This document shows, piece after piece, positions 43,940 through 52,309 of a DNA stretch of 64,000 bases. Under the pieces are notes generated by a model that was not told where the DNA came from, searched no databases, and saw only the letters and a list, made by a program, of their open reading frames with translations. Location of the stretch: the NCBI RefSeq assembly GCF_013394775.1, contig NZ_JABXYT010000001.1:1626501-1690500 (forward strand), given 5' to 3'. Each line of letters begins with the position of its first letter. Within the stretch, counting starts at the first letter, position 1. The position numbers were made by a program, and so were the translations under genes. The stretch is from Oribacterium sp. oral taxon 102 (lineage in GTDB: Bacteria; Bacillota; Clostridia; Lachnospirales; Lachnospiraceae).

Positions 43940-45764
43940 CATACCAGTCTGCCTTCTTCTCTCCCGAGAATTCCTCCAGCAGCTTCACATAGGTCTCCCG
44001 CATCTCCTCTGACTGCACCAGCGTATAATCAGACTCGACCACGCCCGGTGCCGTGACATAGTGCCGCATCTGCTCTACTGCCGTCGGATCCTCCGGCGAT
44101 ACCTCATCCGTCCGAAACCACGGAATATAGACGAGGCAGTTCGTGAAGCGCTTCATGTTCTTCGCGTAGAAGAAGGGATCCACGCTCGTCGTGAAGGAGC
44201 AACCGTCATAGGGCGTGTTCAGGACAATGCAGTCCGGACGCGCCGCGCCGAAGTCGAACAGGTGATAGTCCGTACACTCCACATCCTCCGGGAATGCATC
44301 CCGTTCGCAGCGAAACGCGCCGAGGGCGCCGTAACCATCCCGGAAGCAATACGGAATCGGGATCACCCGCACATCATATTCCGCGTCCTCCTTCAGCTCC
44401 CGGTACAGCTTCCGCAGCGACTCCCAGTGTGCGGCGCGGCTCGGCAGAAGCACGACCAGCTTCCGAAGCTCCTCCCGGAGACACTCCTCTGCACGGTCAA
44501 GCCCGGACTGCACGCAGAGAAGCGCGGCTGCGATATCCCCCTCTTCCGCACCGTTGAGAAGCGAGTACAGCTGATAGAGCTGCTCACAACAGCTTTCCAG
44601 CGCCTTGACGGAGCAGCTCTCTGCGCCATATCTCTTCTCGACCAGCTCTCCGATCTGTATCGCGAGGCTCTGGCAATCCTGCAATGCTGCATTGCAGTCC
44701 CCAAGCGCCGGCTCTGCCTGCACCATTTCCCCCGTGATTCCCTGCACGAGCGAACGCAACTGTGCGAACGCGCCGAAGCAGAGCTCCCGCAGCGGCGGAA
44801 GCTTCTCATGAAGTAAAGCATCCGGGGAGAAACGGTAGCGGAACAGCCATGTCTTATCGAAGCTCTTCTCCAGCTTCTTCATGTGCTCCTGATAAAAGGG
44901 ATAGTTATGTGACGCCGTACCGCGCTGCGGCGTCATATAATCCGATCCGTAATTCAGCTCCAGCATCTCCAGATAGCCGGACGGCGCAGGCAGCTCTGTA
45001 TTTTCAAAGGGCAGGTATACCGGATTTTCAAACCAGCTTCTCTGATACCGCTCTATCGGTCTTCCATCAAAAATATAAATCCCCATATAGCTGCAGTAGG
45101 GAGAGCCGCTGTCCTGAAAGCGGAGATTGCGCTTCACCTGCTCCTCGATAATCTGCTCCTTCAGGTCCCGATCCGGCGAGAATCGCATTTCCAGCGCAGC
45201 CTCTGCCCTCTTCAATGTCTCCTGGAAGGCTTCGCTCTCCGTATCCTTCTTGCATGTCTCCAATTGAAGAGAATACAGTAGACCCAGCTCCGCCCCCCGA
45301 AGCTGTTCCTCCTCTTCGTTCTCCGCGAGAATATCCAGGACGAAAATGTCCATGCCGGCTGCAAACGGGAAGTTGTGATACTTCTGTAAGCAGAGCCTCC
45401 CCTTCAGGATCGGGTGCGTCGACATCCCGATCGCAGAAACCTGCCCGAAATGCTCCGTATCCTTCTCTCCCTCCACGAAAGCCAGCTCCGCCGGAAGCTC
45501 CTGCCCAATTACCTCCCGCAGCTTCTCGTAATCCTCCCGGAGCAGGAAGACATCGATATCGTCATCCCATGGGATGAAGCCCCTGTGCCGCACCGCGCCG
45601 AGCAGGGTGCCGTAGGCGATCGTCCAGCGGAGCCCGTGCTTCCGGCAGATCCTGTCCAGCTCCTCTAAGAGCTGGAGCCCGCTTGCCCAGCAGCGCTTCA
45701 TCAGCCCCGGGACATAAAAGCCCTCCCGAACCTCATCATCAAAGTATGTCTCTGGAAAATTCAT
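43881..45764 (-). CDS. LicD-family phosphotransferase with C-terminal CDP-glycerol-transferase-like region
   Basis: A 627-residue protein. Residues about 20-260 are a LicD domain (IAYGTLLGAVRHRGFIPW then DDDIDVFLLREDYE, the nucleotidyltransferase-like active site). The middle (about 330-440) is helical and predicted coiled. The C-terminal third (VVLLPSRAAHWESLRKLY, VRVIPIPYCFRD) resembles the N-terminal part of CDP-glycerol glycerophosphotransferases. LicD proteins transfer phosphocholine or similar groups to surface glycans. It runs opposite to, and its end overlaps, the glycan operon, and it lies 96 bp from flagellin's stop on the same strand. Confidence 0.9.
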   Translation of the reverse strand: MNFPETYFDDEVREGFYVPGLMKRCWASGLQLLEELDRICRKHGLRWTIAYGTLLGAVRHRGFIPWDDDIDVFLLREDYEKLREVIGQELPAELAFVEGEKDTEHFGQVSAIGMSTHPILKGRLCLQKYHNFPFAAGMDIFVLDILAENEEEEQLRGAELGLLYSLQLETCKKDTESEAFQETLKRAEAALEMRFSPDRDLKEQIIEEQVKRNLRFQDSGSPYCSYMGIYIFDGRPIERYQRSWFENPVYLPFENTELPAPSGYLEMLELNYGSDYMTPQRGTASHNYPFYQEHMKKLEKSFDKTWLFRYRFSPDALLHEKLPPLRELCFGAFAQLRSLVQGITGEMVQAEPALGDCNAALQDCQSLAIQIGELVEKRYGAESCSVKALESCCEQLYQLYSLLNGAEEGDIAAALLCVQSGLDRAEECLREELRKLVVLLPSRAAHWESLRKLYRELKEDAEYDVRVIPIPYCFRDGYGALGAFRCERDAFPEDVECTDYHLFDFGAARPDCIVLNTPYDGCSFTTSVDPFFYAKNMKRFTNCLVYIPWFRTDEVSPEDPTAVEQMRHYVTAPGVVESDYTLVQSEEMRETYVKLLEEFSGEKKADWYAKILTEETGLRTLLSEDRP

Positions 45765-45795
45765 CCCGTATACCCTTTCCCTCTATATCTCAGAA

Positions 45796-45827
45796 AAGCT
45801 GTCTCCGAGAAAGCTCGAAGACAGCTT
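45796..45827 (-). terminator. Flagellin terminator
   Basis: Arms AAGCTGTCTCCGAG (45796-45809) and CTCGAAGACAGCTT (45814-45827) pair with one G-T mismatch around a 4-nt loop. On the minus strand the stem ends in CTTTTCTG. It lies 33 bp past the flagellin stop and 32 bp before the LicD start. Confidence 0.8.
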
Positions 45828-45859
45828 GAGAATGCAATATCTGTATTTTTCCGTAGAAA

Positions 45860-46672
45860 TTACTGGAGAAGAGACAGCACTCCCTGCGGCTGCTGGTTAG
45901 CCTGTGCGAGCATAGCCTGCGCTGCCTGGTTGAGGATGTTGTTCTTGGTGTAGGATGCGATCTCCTTCGCCATATCCGTATCACGGATGCGTGCCTCGGC
46001 AGCGGTCATGTTCTCGCTGGTGGTCTTCAGGTTGTTGATCGTGTGCTCCAGACGGTTCTGTGCGGCACCGAGCGAAGCTCTGTGCTCGGAAACCTTATTG
46101 ATCGCCGTTTCGATCTTGGTGATAGATCCGTTTGCCGCGCTGACACTAGAAACAGCGAGCGACTTGATGGAGAGTGCGCTGACACCCATGTCCGCTCCCG
46201 GAATATCCAAGGTCTCTCCTGAAGTCGGACCTACCTGCATCTGCATTTTGGAAGCGCCGGAAGCAATCGGCTTGATCCCGTTGTAGTCGGTCGTCGACGC
46301 GATTCTGTCGATCTCCTCCGAAAGAGCCGCAACCTCCTTACCGATTGCCGATCTAGCCTCATCATTGTAGGTGCCGTTCGCAGCCTGCGTTGCCAGCGTC
46401 TTCATTCTCTGCAGCATGGAATGGGTCTCGGTCAGAGCGCCCTCTGTCGTCTGGATCAGGCCGATCGCGTCCTTCGCATTGGCGGTTGCCTGATCAAGTC
46501 CGTTGATCTTCGAACGCATCTGCTCGGAGATCGCGAGCCCTGCGGCATCGTCTGCGGAACGGTTGATCCGGTAGCCGGAAGACAGCTTCTCGAGGTTCTT
46601 GCTCAGATTGTCCTTGTTAACAGAAAGATTTCTGTACGCGTTGACTGCTGCGATATTGTGCTGAATAATCAT
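45860..46672 (-). CDS. Flagellin
   Basis: A 270-residue flagellin. The N-terminal D0/D1 region (IIQHNIAAVNAYRNLSVN, LEKLSSGYRINRSADDAAGL, IGLIQTTEGALTETHSMLQR) and C-terminal D1/D0 region (LGAAQNRLEHTINNL, ARIRDTDMAKEIA, ILNQAAQAMLAQANQQP) are complete. The variable D2/D3 part is reduced to a short segment, so the filament should be thin and largely D0/D1. GGAGGAA lies before the start. No other flagellar structural gene is in the window; it is a stand-alone flagellin beside a glycan-modification locus. Expression is likely from a sigma-28 promoter. Confidence 0.97.
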   Translation of the reverse strand: MIIQHNIAAVNAYRNLSVNKDNLSKNLEKLSSGYRINRSADDAAGLAISEQMRSKINGLDQATANAKDAIGLIQTTEGALTETHSMLQRMKTLATQAANGTYNDEARSAIGKEVAALSEEIDRIASTTDYNGIKPIASGASKMQMQVGPTSGETLDIPGADMGVSALSIKSLAVSSVSAANGSITKIETAINKVSEHRASLGAAQNRLEHTINNLKTTSENMTAAEARIRDTDMAKEIASYTKNNILNQAAQAMLAQANQQPQGVLSLLQ

Positions 46673-46716
46673 AAATTCCTCCTAAGTTTGCCCCTCAGAA
46701 CTTCCCTGTCCTGACG

Positions 46717-46750
46717 ATGGACTCCGGTATGGCGCCATACCCGAATCCAT
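46717..46750 (-). promoter_or_regulatory. Stable hairpin in the flagellin 5' leader
   Basis: A 34-nt near-palindrome centred on GGCGCC: two 17-nt arms with one G-U pair and one mismatch. It lies between the putative sigma-28 promoter and the start codon, starting 45 bp from the ATG. It could stabilise the mRNA or bind a translational regulator such as CsrA, whose GGA motif occurs nearby; this is speculative. Confidence 0.55.
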
Positions 46751-46788
46751 GGCTTTGAAATTTAAGACCTTATTGTCTTATGTTATGT

Positions 46789-46814
46789 ATATCGTCCGCA
46801 TAAGCGAAACTATA
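46789..46814 (-). promoter_or_regulatory. Putative sigma-28 (SigD/FliA) promoter of flagellin
   Basis: On the minus strand TATA (46814-46811), 14 nt, then GACGATAT (46796-46789). The SigD consensus is TAAA, about 15 nt, GCCGATAT; ten of twelve conserved positions match. It gives a leader of about 110 nt to the flagellin start. Confidence 0.65.
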
Positions 46815-46929
46815 AGTATTTTTTGAAAAATTTTTTAGAAATATTCTGATCTGCCGTCTTTCTCGCTATCACTTCTTCCTATCCGGTCATGATTTCATAG
46901 CGCAGCAAAGGAAGCAATGCTTCCGGCAA

Positions 46930-46958
46930 TTGACTTTCGTCTTTTATGGTGATAAATT
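46930..46958 (+). promoter_or_regulatory. Sigma-A-type promoter of the frameshifted regulator
   Basis: TTGACT (46930-46935), a 17-nt spacer and TAAATT (46953-46958) lie 67 bp upstream of the ATG at 47025. An AGGAGG site at 47015-47020 follows in the leader. Together they show that translation is meant to start at 47025, upstream of the frame break. Confidence 0.65.
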
Positions 46959-47024
46959 TTCGGCAGGCGGCCGGGTGATCGATCCCATGCTGCCGTCATT
47001 TCCCTATCCCGACAGGAGGTTCCC

Positions 47025-47138
47025 ATGATTCACGTTGCGATCGTCAGTCCGGATCACTCCCTCGAGCCCATCGACGAGGTGATTTCCGAGACGGACTTCG
47101 GCTGCCAGTTCTACAAATATATATATATAGGAAAATGA
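47025..47138 (+). CDS. N-terminal segment of the regulator, out of frame with the rest
   Basis: This 37-codon frame has an excellent AGGAGG ribosome site 5 bases before its ATG. It codes MIHVAIVSPDHSLEP and onward to a stop at 47136-47138. Its TGA overlaps the ATG of the long frame at 47135 (ATGA). The segment reads as a natural first beta-strand and helix of a sensor domain that the long frame otherwise lacks. The frame is lost at the (AT)6 tract, codons 31-35. It could be a functional short leader coupled to the next frame, but a split gene is more likely. Confidence 0.75.
   Translation: MIHVAIVSPDHSLEPIDEVISETDFGCQFYKYIYIGK
47117..47129 (+). repeat. (AT)6 dinucleotide tract inside the regulator's coding sequence
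   Basis: Thirteen alternating A/T bases (six AT units plus A). As given, the frame from 47025 reads KYIYIGK and stops. Removing one AT unit gives KYIYRKMSDIDD, joining the long frame without interruption; adding two units also does so. This fits slipped-strand switching, though a sequencing or assembly error cannot be excluded. Confidence 0.85.
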
Positions 47139-48343
47139 GCGATATCGACGATATCTATGAGGACTGCCGCGAAAAATGCGATGTCATCTTCTTCTCCGGA
47201 GAACTGGGCTACCACTATATCATGCATAAATTCCCGGATATCCGCATTCCCTGCGCGTTCACCGCCTATGAACCGATCGATGTGCTCTCGATCCTGCTGA
47301 ATTTCCAGATCGAGCATCCGGAGACGCCGCTGCACCGCGTCTTCTGCGATTTCCTGACCGCCACCAATCATTATATGGAGGTGCCGCAGTATCTCCCGGC
47401 AGAGCGCTGTCCGGTCTTCTATACGGATACCCGCTATGATTACCGGCATATCACGGGCTTCGCAAAGGAGCTCTGGGACAGCGGGCGGATCGACATGATC
47501 CTGACGAGGAGCATCAACAACCTGAAACGGCTCGAGGCGCTGAATATCCCCTGTATCGGCGTCTTCCCCTCCGCGGAGATGATCCGCAAGTCGATTCGTA
47601 CCGCGCTGAACGAGCTTCGGCTGAATACGATTCAGGAGAAGGAGGAGCTGAATATCCTGATCCGTCTCCCCTTCTCGGAGGAGATCGAACAGGAGGAGCA
47701 GGAATACCGCGAGGCGACCGTCTACAAGCTCCTCGCCGATTACCGCAAGGCGAAGCATCTGCATTTCTCGATCGATCAGGGCTTCAACCAGTTCGAGCTG
47801 CATGCGCAGGTGCCGCAGGATACGGACAGCGTAGAGTTTCTGCGCCCGATCCTGCTGGATTTCCGAAAGAAGCTGAGCTTCCCGTTCCGCATCGGCGCAG
47901 GCATCGGCTCCTCCCGGGAGCGGAGCCGCTATTTCTCGGAGCATGCACTGCTGGAGGCGAACCGCTATGGAAGAAACGATGCCTTCTTCGTCGGCGAGGA
48001 GGGCGTCGTCACCGGTCCGCTCTCTGCGGAGACAAAGCTGATTTACAACTATTCCAATGAGAAGGCACTGGAATTCGCCCGGGTGCAGGGCATCAATGAG
48101 ACCAATATCCTGAAGCTCATCAGCATGTTCCAGCAGGATGCCGCGCAGCTCCTGAGCTCGCAGAATATCTCGAAGCTGCTCGGCATCACGCCGCGCTCTG
48201 CGAGCCGCATCCTCTCGAAGCTGCTGGAGCTCGGGATCGTCCGCCTCGCCGACCCCTCCGAGCATGGAAGGGCAGGTCATCAGGGCAGACCGACCTATTA
48301 TTTCCACTTCAACAAAGACGCATTCGCAGCCGCGCTGCTGTAA
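47135..48343 (+). CDS. Putative transcriptional regulator with degenerate GGDEF/GTP-cyclohydrolase-III-like and winged-helix domains
   Basis: A 402-codon frame. The N-terminal part (CDVIFFSGELGYHYIMHKFP) looks like the continuation of a sensor domain started at 47025. Around residues 170-315 lies a fold with ELNILIRLPFSEE, FPFRIGAGIGSSRERSRYF and EANRYGRNDAFFVGEEG. This resembles GTP cyclohydrolase III or GGDEF-type domains but lacks the GGDEF residues. Residues about 330-400 are a winged helix (SSQNISKLLGITPRSASRIL) with a basic wing. Reinitiation at the ATGA overlap could yield a shortened protein in the present frame state. It is divergent from flagellin and convergent with the ABC exporter. 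Targets are unknown. Confidence 0.85.
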   Translation: MSDIDDIYEDCREKCDVIFFSGELGYHYIMHKFPDIRIPCAFTAYEPIDVLSILLNFQIEHPETPLHRVFCDFLTATNHYMEVPQYLPAERCPVFYTDTRYDYRHITGFAKELWDSGRIDMILTRSINNLKRLEALNIPCIGVFPSAEMIRKSIRTALNELRLNTIQEKEELNILIRLPFSEEIEQEEQEYREATVYKLLADYRKAKHLHFSIDQGFNQFELHAQVPQDTDSVEFLRPILLDFRKKLSFPFRIGAGIGSSRERSRYFSEHALLEANRYGRNDAFFVGEEGVVTGPLSAETKLIYNYSNEKALEFARVQGINETNILKLISMFQQDAAQLLSSQNISKLLGITPRSASRILSKLLELGIVRLADPSEHGRAGHQGRPTYYFHFNKDAFAAALL

Positions 48344-48365
48344 ATGCCTTTACAAGAAACAAAAA

Positions 48366-50147
48366 TCACTCTCCACTCTCACTGTTATAGAACTGGCTGT
48401 TGTACAGCTCGCGGTAGAAGCCGCCTGCGGCGAGAAGCGTCTCGTGGCTGCCCTTCTCAATGATGTTGCCATCCTTCATCACGAGGATCAGGTCGGCATT
48501 GCGGATCGTCGAGAGGCGGTGCGCAACGATAAAGGCGGTTCTCCCCTCCATCATCCGGTCAAAGGCGTGCTGGATATGCAGCTCCGTCCGCGTATCGATG
48601 GAGCTCGTCGCTTCATCCAGGATCAGCATCGGCGGAAGCCGCAGCATCAGCCGGGCGATGCAGAGCAGCTGCTTCTGCCCCTGCGAGAGACTGCCGCCGC
48701 CCTCTCCCAGAACCGTTCTGTAGCCCTTCGGCATTTTTCGGATGAAGCTGTCACAGTGTGCCTTCCGTGCCGCAGCAATGACCTCCTCGTCCGTCGCCTC
48801 GGGCCTTCCGTAGGCGATATTGTCCCGAATCGTCGCCGCCTTCAGCCATGTCTCCTGCAGCACCATGCCGAAGCTGTCCCGGAGACTCTCTCGCTTCATC
48901 CTCCGGGTGTCCAGCCCATCGAGCTCGATCGAGCCGCTGTCCGGATCGTAGAAGCGCATCAGCAAATTGATGAGGGTGGATTTGCCGCAGCCGGTCGGCC
49001 CGACGATCGCCACCGTCTCTCCCTGTCGAACATGAACATCCACATCGCAGAGCAGCTTTTTCGTCTTGTCATAGCTGAAGAAGACATGGTTCAGATCGAC
49101 CCTGCCCTCTGCCGCCGGGAATGCTGCCGCATCCGGCTCGTCCGGGCAGAGCGCCGGCTCGTCCAGCAGCTCGAAGACACGGGAGGCGCTCGCGAGCGCG
49201 TTCTGCAGCTCGGTCACCACGCCGGAGATCTCATTGAAGGGCTTCGTATACTGGTTCGCATAGCTGAGCAGGGCGCTGAGCTCCCCGACGCTCATCACCC
49301 CGCCGATGACGAGAAGAGAGCCCGCTGTACCGACCGCGGCATAAACCACCGCATTGACGAAGCGGGTGGAGGGATTCACGATGGAGCTCAGGAAGGTCGC
49401 CCGCCGGGAAAAGCCGGCGAGCTCGGCATTGAGCGAGGAAAACCGCGCTTCTGACGCGCTCTCCCGTGAGAACGCCTTCACCACCTTCAGGTTCTGCACC
49501 ATTTCATTGGTATAGGCAGTCAGTGCGCCCCGCGCCTCGGACTGCTGCCGGAAAAGATGATAGCTCTTCCGCGCGATCACCGCAGCGACGAGGAAGGAGA
49601 GCGGCGTCAGCAGCACCACCAGCACGGCGACCCTCCACTCGATAAAGAAGAGGAAGCCGAGGGTCTCCAATATCGTCAGCACGCCGGTGAAAAGCTGGGT
49701 AAATCCCATCAGAAGCCCCTGCGAGAACTGGTCGATGTCCGCGATCACACGGCTCACGATATCGCCGGAGGGGTGCGTATCCAGATAGGCGACCGGAAGC
49801 TCCTGCAAATGATTGAAGGTTCTGGTACGGATATCCTCTACGACATGATAGGTCACGACATTATTGATATGATTCATCGTCCACTGCGCCGCCGCCGTGA
49901 GCAGGATCAGCAGTATCATGCTGCGGAGGATCGGAGCGAGACGCGCGAAGTCCACCGCGCCCTTCTCCAGGATCGCGTCCACCGCGCGCCCCGTCAGGAT
50001 CGGAATATAGAGCGTCAGGACGACGGTCAGTGCCGCAAGCAGCACGGAAAGCAGCACAAGCCCGCGATAGCTCCGGATATAGCGGAGGATGCGAAGCACT
50101 GTCTCCCGATCGCTCTTCGTAAATTTTCTGATTTTTCCCTTAGCCAT
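48366..50147 (-). CDS. ABC exporter half-transporter with intact catalytic residues
   Basis: A 593-residue fused permease-ATPase with six membrane helices (about 30-320) and a nucleotide-binding domain (about 350-593). Walker A is GPTGCGKSTL, the signature LSQGQKQLL, Walker B MLILDEATSSID with the catalytic Glu, and the switch region VAHRLSTI. It pairs with the gene 14 bp upstream into a heterodimer such as BmrCD/LmrCD, exporting drugs, lipids or peptides. GGAGGG precedes the start. The role in this organism is unknown. Confidence 0.94.
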   Translation of the reverse strand: MAKGKIRKFTKSDRETVLRILRYIRSYRGLVLLSVLLAALTVVLTLYIPILTGRAVDAILEKGAVDFARLAPILRSMILLILLTAAAQWTMNHINNVVTYHVVEDIRTRTFNHLQELPVAYLDTHPSGDIVSRVIADIDQFSQGLLMGFTQLFTGVLTILETLGFLFFIEWRVAVLVVLLTPLSFLVAAVIARKSYHLFRQQSEARGALTAYTNEMVQNLKVVKAFSRESASEARFSSLNAELAGFSRRATFLSSIVNPSTRFVNAVVYAAVGTAGSLLVIGGVMSVGELSALLSYANQYTKPFNEISGVVTELQNALASASRVFELLDEPALCPDEPDAAAFPAAEGRVDLNHVFFSYDKTKKLLCDVDVHVRQGETVAIVGPTGCGKSTLINLLMRFYDPDSGSIELDGLDTRRMKRESLRDSFGMVLQETWLKAATIRDNIAYGRPEATDEEVIAAARKAHCDSFIRKMPKGYRTVLGEGGGSLSQGQKQLLCIARLMLRLPPMLILDEATSSIDTRTELHIQHAFDRMMEGRTAFIVAHRLSTIRNADLILVMKDGNIIEKGSHETLLAAGGFYRELYNSQFYNSESGE

Positions 50148-50161
50148 GGCTTCCCTCCTCT

Positions 50162-51982
50162 CTAGTCCTTATTTTCCTCTACGGAAAGCTGAGAGAGACA
50201 GATTTCTCTGTAGACCTCGCAGCACTCGAACAGCTCCCGATGCGTACCCAGTCCCGCCATCCTTCCGTCGTCCAGTACGAGGATCTGCTCCGCGGCACGT
50301 ACTGTCGAGACGCGCTGGGAGACGAGGAAAACCGTGGTATCTCCGGTATCCTCACGGATCACCCGGCGAAGCCGGTAATCGGTTGCGAAGTCCAGCGCAG
50401 AGGCGGCGTCATCCAGAATCAGGATCTCCGGCCTCCGCACCAGCGCCCTCGCGATGCAGAGCCGCTGCTTCTGCCCGCCGGAGAGGTTCCTGCCCTCCTG
50501 CGTGATCTGCATATCCAGCCCCTCGCCCTTTTCCATGACGAAATCATACGCCTGCGCTGTCCGGAGTGCACCGAACATCTCCTCCTCCGTCGCATCCTCT
50601 CTCCCCCAGCGGAGGTTCTCCCGCAGCGTCCCGGCAAAGAGCACCGAGCGCTGCGGCACCAATCCAATCCGCTGCCGAAGCGCCTGAATGTCCATTTTCC
50701 GGATGTCCTGCCCGTCGAGCGTGATCTCTCCCTCTGTCCGTTCATAGAAGCGCGGCAGAAGCTGAATCAGCGTCGTCTTGCCGGAGCCGGTGCCCCCGAT
50801 GATTCCGACGGTCTGCCCTCTCTCTACACAGAGGCTGATGCCGGAAAGCACATTCCCCTGCCCCTCCCCGTAGCGGAAGGAAACATCTCGGAAGCGAAGG
50901 TAAGGAACCGCCTGACCGCTGCCGCTCGCTCCTGCTGCCGTCTCTGCGTATCCTTCCGTACACATGCGCGCGCGGCAGGAGGCACCGGTCCCGTACGGAG
51001 CACCATCCTCCCTCTGCGGCACGCAGCTCTTCTCCAGCTTCGATTCTACCGTAAATACCGCATCCACACGGGAGAGGCTCGCATAGGCGCGGGTCATCAG
51101 GATGATGAGGTTCGCCAGCTTGATCAGCTCGACGAGAATCTGACTCATATAGTTTACGAGCGCAACGATGCCGCCCTGCGTGAGCGCGCCGATATTCACC
51201 AGACGCGCGCCGCTGTGGAGCAGCGCGACGATGCTCAGGTTAATGACGACATAGGTCAGCGGATTCAGCAGCGCAGAGAGCTTCCCGACCTGCACCTGCA
51301 GGTAAGTCAGGAGATCATTCTCCTCCTTAAACTCCTTTTTCTCGCTCTGCTGCCGATTAAAGGCGCGCACCACCCGTACGCCGAGCAGATTCTCCCTTGT
51401 CGCCTTCATGACCCGGTCGAGACGCTGCTGCACATTCCGGTACATCGGCATGGTGAGCAGCATGATGCCAAAGACGATCCCCATCAGGAGTGGCACGGTG
51501 AGCAGGAAAATGAGGGAGGCGCGCACGCTGATGCGGAATGCCATGACGACCGCGCCGAAGACAATGAAGGGAGAACGCATGAAGAGACGGAGCAGCATAT
51601 TTACACCGTTCTCGATCTGATTGATGTCCGCCGTCATCCGCGTAATCAGCGTCGAGACGCCGAGCTCGTCCAGCTCCGCATAGCCCAGCGTATTGATATG
51701 CCGGAACAGCTCCCCCCTGAGACGCTTTCCGCTGTGGCTCGCCACCATTGCCGCGAAATACTGTGCCGTGATCGAACAGACAAGACCGATCAGCGCGAGC
51801 AGGAAAAGCATCGCGCCCATGCGGAGCACATAATCGCGGTGCGCGCCTCCGATACCCCGGTCGATCATCGATGAGATCACCGCCGGGACAAGGAGCTCGA
51901 AGCACGCCTCCAGACACTTGAACAGCGGTGCCAGCAGCGATTGCAGCTTATAGTCCGAAAGGCATGCCAAAAGTCTTTTCAA
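50162..51982 (-). CDS. ABC exporter half-transporter with degenerate catalytic site
   Basis: A 606-residue partner of the downstream gene. Walker A GGTGSGKTTL and signature [10 protein letters not shown] are normal. Walker B ends in ILILDDAASALD (Asp in place of the catalytic Glu), and the switch His is Gln (VSQRVST). This asymmetry is the rule in heterodimeric exporters: one composite ATP site binds but hardly hydrolyses. A linker of about 45 residues rich in Gly, Ala and Cys separates membrane and ATPase parts (about 325-370). The start is a TTG with GGAG six bases before. Confidence 0.93.
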   Translation of the reverse strand: MKRLLACLSDYKLQSLLAPLFKCLEACFELLVPAVISSMIDRGIGGAHRDYVLRMGAMLFLLALIGLVCSITAQYFAAMVASHSGKRLRGELFRHINTLGYAELDELGVSTLITRMTADINQIENGVNMLLRLFMRSPFIVFGAVVMAFRISVRASLIFLLTVPLLMGIVFGIMLLTMPMYRNVQQRLDRVMKATRENLLGVRVVRAFNRQQSEKKEFKEENDLLTYLQVQVGKLSALLNPLTYVVINLSIVALLHSGARLVNIGALTQGGIVALVNYMSQILVELIKLANLIILMTRAYASLSRVDAVFTVESKLEKSCVPQREDGAPYGTGASCRARMCTEGYAETAAGASGSGQAVPYLRFRDVSFRYGEGQGNVLSGISLCVERGQTVGIIGGTGSGKTTLIQLLPRFYERTEGEITLDGQDIRKMDIQALRQRIGLVPQRSVLFAGTLRENLRWGREDATEEEMFGALRTAQAYDFVMEKGEGLDMQITQEGRNLSGGQKQRLCIARALVRRPEILILDDAASALDFATDYRLRRVIREDTGDTTVFLVSQRVSTVRAAEQILVLDDGRMAGLGTHRELFECCEVYREICLSQLSVEENKD

Positions 51983-52039
51983 GGTTTTCTCCTTTTCTCT
52001 CTACGGTGCACAGGAAGACTCCTGCATCCCCTGCTCTAC

Positions 52040-52125
52040 GTTCCACTAAATCGCGGATACGCCTATGCTCTCAAGGTCTTGCATCTCTGCTTCGTACTCC
52101 GTTCCACTGAATCGCGGATACGCCC
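52040..52125. repeat. Pair of 25-bp direct repeats, 61-bp spacing
   Basis: CGTTCCACTAAATCGCGGATACGCC at 52040-52064 recurs at 52101-52125 with one change. A third, shortened GCTGAATCAAGGATGAC version follows near 52132. They lie in the leader region upstream of the ABC exporter (minus strand) and could be regulatory sites or a small repeat expansion. Confidence 0.7.
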
Positions 52126-52309
52126 TGCTCCGCTGAATCAAGGATGACTTATCAGAATGGTTACAGTATTGTATAATGGTAATTGTGCGGCTTTCACCCG
52201 CAAGCATCACGATTCGGCGAATCCTTCAGGTATAGTAATGTCGGGGCAAAGGCCATTCCCCGCTGCGAATCCTGCTTCCGATGACCTCATCCTATAAGGA
52301 CAGCATAAG

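Noticed and set aside
50162..51982. Inactive ABC gene because of the Walker B Asp and missing switch His
   Set aside because: Such asymmetry is normal for one partner of a heterodimeric exporter, and the partner gene is intact.
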